Origin: Rhizobiaceae bacterium
Lineage (GTDB): Bacteria; Pseudomonadota; Alphaproteobacteria; Rhizobiales; Rhizobiaceae
Assembly: GCA_019635775.1 (NCBI GenBank)
Contig: JAHBYU010000008.1
Location: forward strand, 151,515-215,514
Direction of reading: 5' to 3'
Length of the DNA stretch: 64,000 nt
The translations under genes and the position numbers were made by a program. This document shows positions 63,043 to 64,000 of the stretch, one piece after another (positions within the stretch are counted from its first letter, which is position 1; each line of letters begins with the position of its first letter). The notes under the pieces are model-generated. The model was not told where the DNA came from and searched no databases. It worked only from the letters and a program-made list of their open reading frames with translations.

Positions 63043-63825
63043 TCAGTTGTTGGAAATGGACCGTGCCGCCGCGATGATCAGAGCTGAAAAATTGGCGACC
63101 ACTTCTTCGCGACTGAATCGTACCAGAGACGTTGCGATACTGACGGCGCCCACCGGCTGCCCGTCCGGCCCAAGTACCGGCGCTGCGATCGATGCATCGC
63201 CATGGTAGAGTTCTTCAAAGCAGGCAGCGTAACCCGCCTCGCGCACCTCGGCGATGATCTCCATGAGCCGCTCGGGATCTATTTCCGTTGCTGAGGTGAA
63301 GCGGGTCAGGCTCGACGCATCGATAATGGCGCGAGCCTGCTCCGGCATGATGCGCGACAGGATTGCACGGCCGGGCGAACTGCAAAAGGCTGGAATCCGG
63401 GTACCGCTCGTCACATCGGTGCTCAAAACATGACGGCTCTGGATTCTGGCGACATAGACGATATCCGTGCGGTCAAGCATGGTCAGGTTTACGGTTTCCT
63501 CGGTCTCCTTGCTGAGGTGCTGCAGCACAGGCATGGCCTGGCGCACCAGCGGCGACGAGCGCGTGTAATGATGCGCAAGGTCCAGGACGCGGATCGACAA
63601 CGAAAACTGCCGGGTCACCGGGTCCTTGTCCAGATAGCCGAGGCGGTGGAGCGTATGCGTGAAGCGCTGCGCGGCGCTCAGATCGAGTTCGGACTGCTGG
63701 GCGATCTCGGACAGCGTCATTGACGGGACCTGCGGACCAAAGGCCTCCAGAACACGGAACGCCTTCGCCACCGACTGGACCATCAAGGGGTCGGACTTCC
63801 GGGTCTTTTTCTCGGCTTCGGTCAA
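63043..63825 (-). CDS. IclR family transcriptional regulator
   Basis: 260 residues. N-terminal winged helix (about 15-75: VQSVAKAFRVLEAFG, TLSEIAQQSELDLSAAQRFT, HTLHRLGYLDKDPVTRQFSL) and the C-terminal GAF-like effector domain (about 90-258: VNLTMLDRTDIVYVARIQSR, GTRIPAFCSSPGRAILSRIM, AGYAACFEELYHGDASIAAP). It lies upstream of the three-subunit dehydrogenase on the same strand, with operator-like palindromes both downstream and upstream of it. It is the probable regulator of the dehydrogenase, alcohol and aldehyde dehydrogenase genes, but the effector is unknown. Confidence 0.92.
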   Translation of the reverse strand: MTEAEKKTRKSDPLMVQSVAKAFRVLEAFGPQVPSMTLSEIAQQSELDLSAAQRFTHTLHRLGYLDKDPVTRQFSLSIRVLDLAHHYTRSSPLVRQAMPVLQHLSKETEETVNLTMLDRTDIVYVARIQSRHVLSTDVTSGTRIPAFCSSPGRAILSRIMPEQARAIIDASSLTRFTSATEIDPERLMEIIAEVREAGYAACFEELYHGDASIAAPVLGPDGQPVGAVSIATSLVRFSREEVVANFSALIIAAARSISNN

Positions 63826-64000
63826 ACCTCTCTCTCCTGCTTCAGAACGTACCTATCGTATAGCAATAACAATCGGCAAGTACCGTATCGCAGTCTTTCG
63901 GTTGACAGGTCGATAATCAATATGCACTAATCAATATCAGATATTGCATTGCAATTGTGGAACTCGAAAATTGATCCTGACTGAAACAATCGGTGCTGTG
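63826..64000. other. AT-rich control region at the window end
   Basis: 175 bases with no gene. It has TTGACA at 63902-63907 facing right, and a direct repeat AATCAATAT at 63915 and 63929. A gene transcribed rightward probably begins beyond the window. Confidence 0.4.
63932..63946. promoter_or_regulatory. IclR-type operator candidate, site C
   Basis: CAATAT-CAG-ATATTG, a perfect 6-bp dyad with a 3-base centre, about 107 bases upstream of the IclR start. It shares the CAATA-N5-TATTG form of sites A and B and may serve autoregulation or a rightward gene. Confidence 0.6.

Overview
This 64 kb window is chromosomal DNA of a GC-rich alphaproteobacterium of the order Hyphomicrobiales (Rhizobiales), most like Mesorhizobium, Aminobacter or another Phyllobacteriaceae. 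The evidence is gene order and protein character: deoB-mutM-enoyl-CoA hydratase-rpsT-dnaA-dnaN-recF-moeB, then irr next to fabA-fabB-fabI, with many rhizobial-type ABC uptake systems. I saw no tRNA, rRNA, CRISPR array, prophage or insertion sequence. These calls come from reading the sequence; no database search was run.

1-5.5 kb: three small Tad/Flp-pilus type genes (a secretin N-domain-like secreted protein and two TadE/TadG-like pseudopilins), then deoB, mutM, an enoyl-CoA hydratase and rpsT with a clear promoter and terminator. 5.5-11.2 kb: a 0.7 kb dnaA leader with a consensus DnaA box and clustered GANTC sites, then dnaA, dnaN, recF and a ThiF/MoeB-type E1-like gene. 11.2-24 kb: housekeeping genes on both strands: a periplasmic class II cyclic-nucleotide phosphodiesterase, a 2-hydroxyacid dehydrogenase, an SH3b protein, the Fur-family regulator Irr, the unsaturated fatty acid genes fabA-fabB-fabI, a secreted HExxH protein, ribokinase, a short Ada, endonuclease III, and an ArsR-SRPBCC-SRPBCC operon whose mRNA looks leaderless.

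24-33 kb: a TetR regulator divergent from a five-gene polyamine-type ABC operon that ends in a metallo-beta-lactamase-fold hydrolase; then an uncharacterised secreted protein, a DUF1254/DUF1214 protein, and a membrane protein with a regulator-like N-terminus and a TPR-like C-terminus. 33.4-46.3 kb: a plus-strand carbohydrate island with a ROK regulator and CUT2 (ribose/fructose-type) transporter, SDR, GNAT, FGGY kinase, a GntR regulator with two evident operators, a SIS phosphosugar enzyme and a CUT1 transporter. The sugar is not determinable by eye; several hints point to an amino sugar or related compound.

46.3-63.8 kb: amino-acid catabolism. One block has a dihydrodipicolinate-synthase-family lyase, a single-chain aconitase X and a proline-racemase-family protein with both catalytic cysteines replaced, suggesting hydroxyproline metabolism. 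After nhaA comes a lysine/2-aminoadipate block (aminotransferase, ALDH7-type dehydrogenase, HglS-type 2-oxoadipate dioxygenase, LysR). The last block holds an alcohol dehydrogenase, an aldehyde dehydrogenase, a three-subunit flavin/iron-sulfur amine or D-amino-acid dehydrogenase and an IclR regulator, tied together by a shared palindrome, CAATA-N5-TATTG, in each control region.
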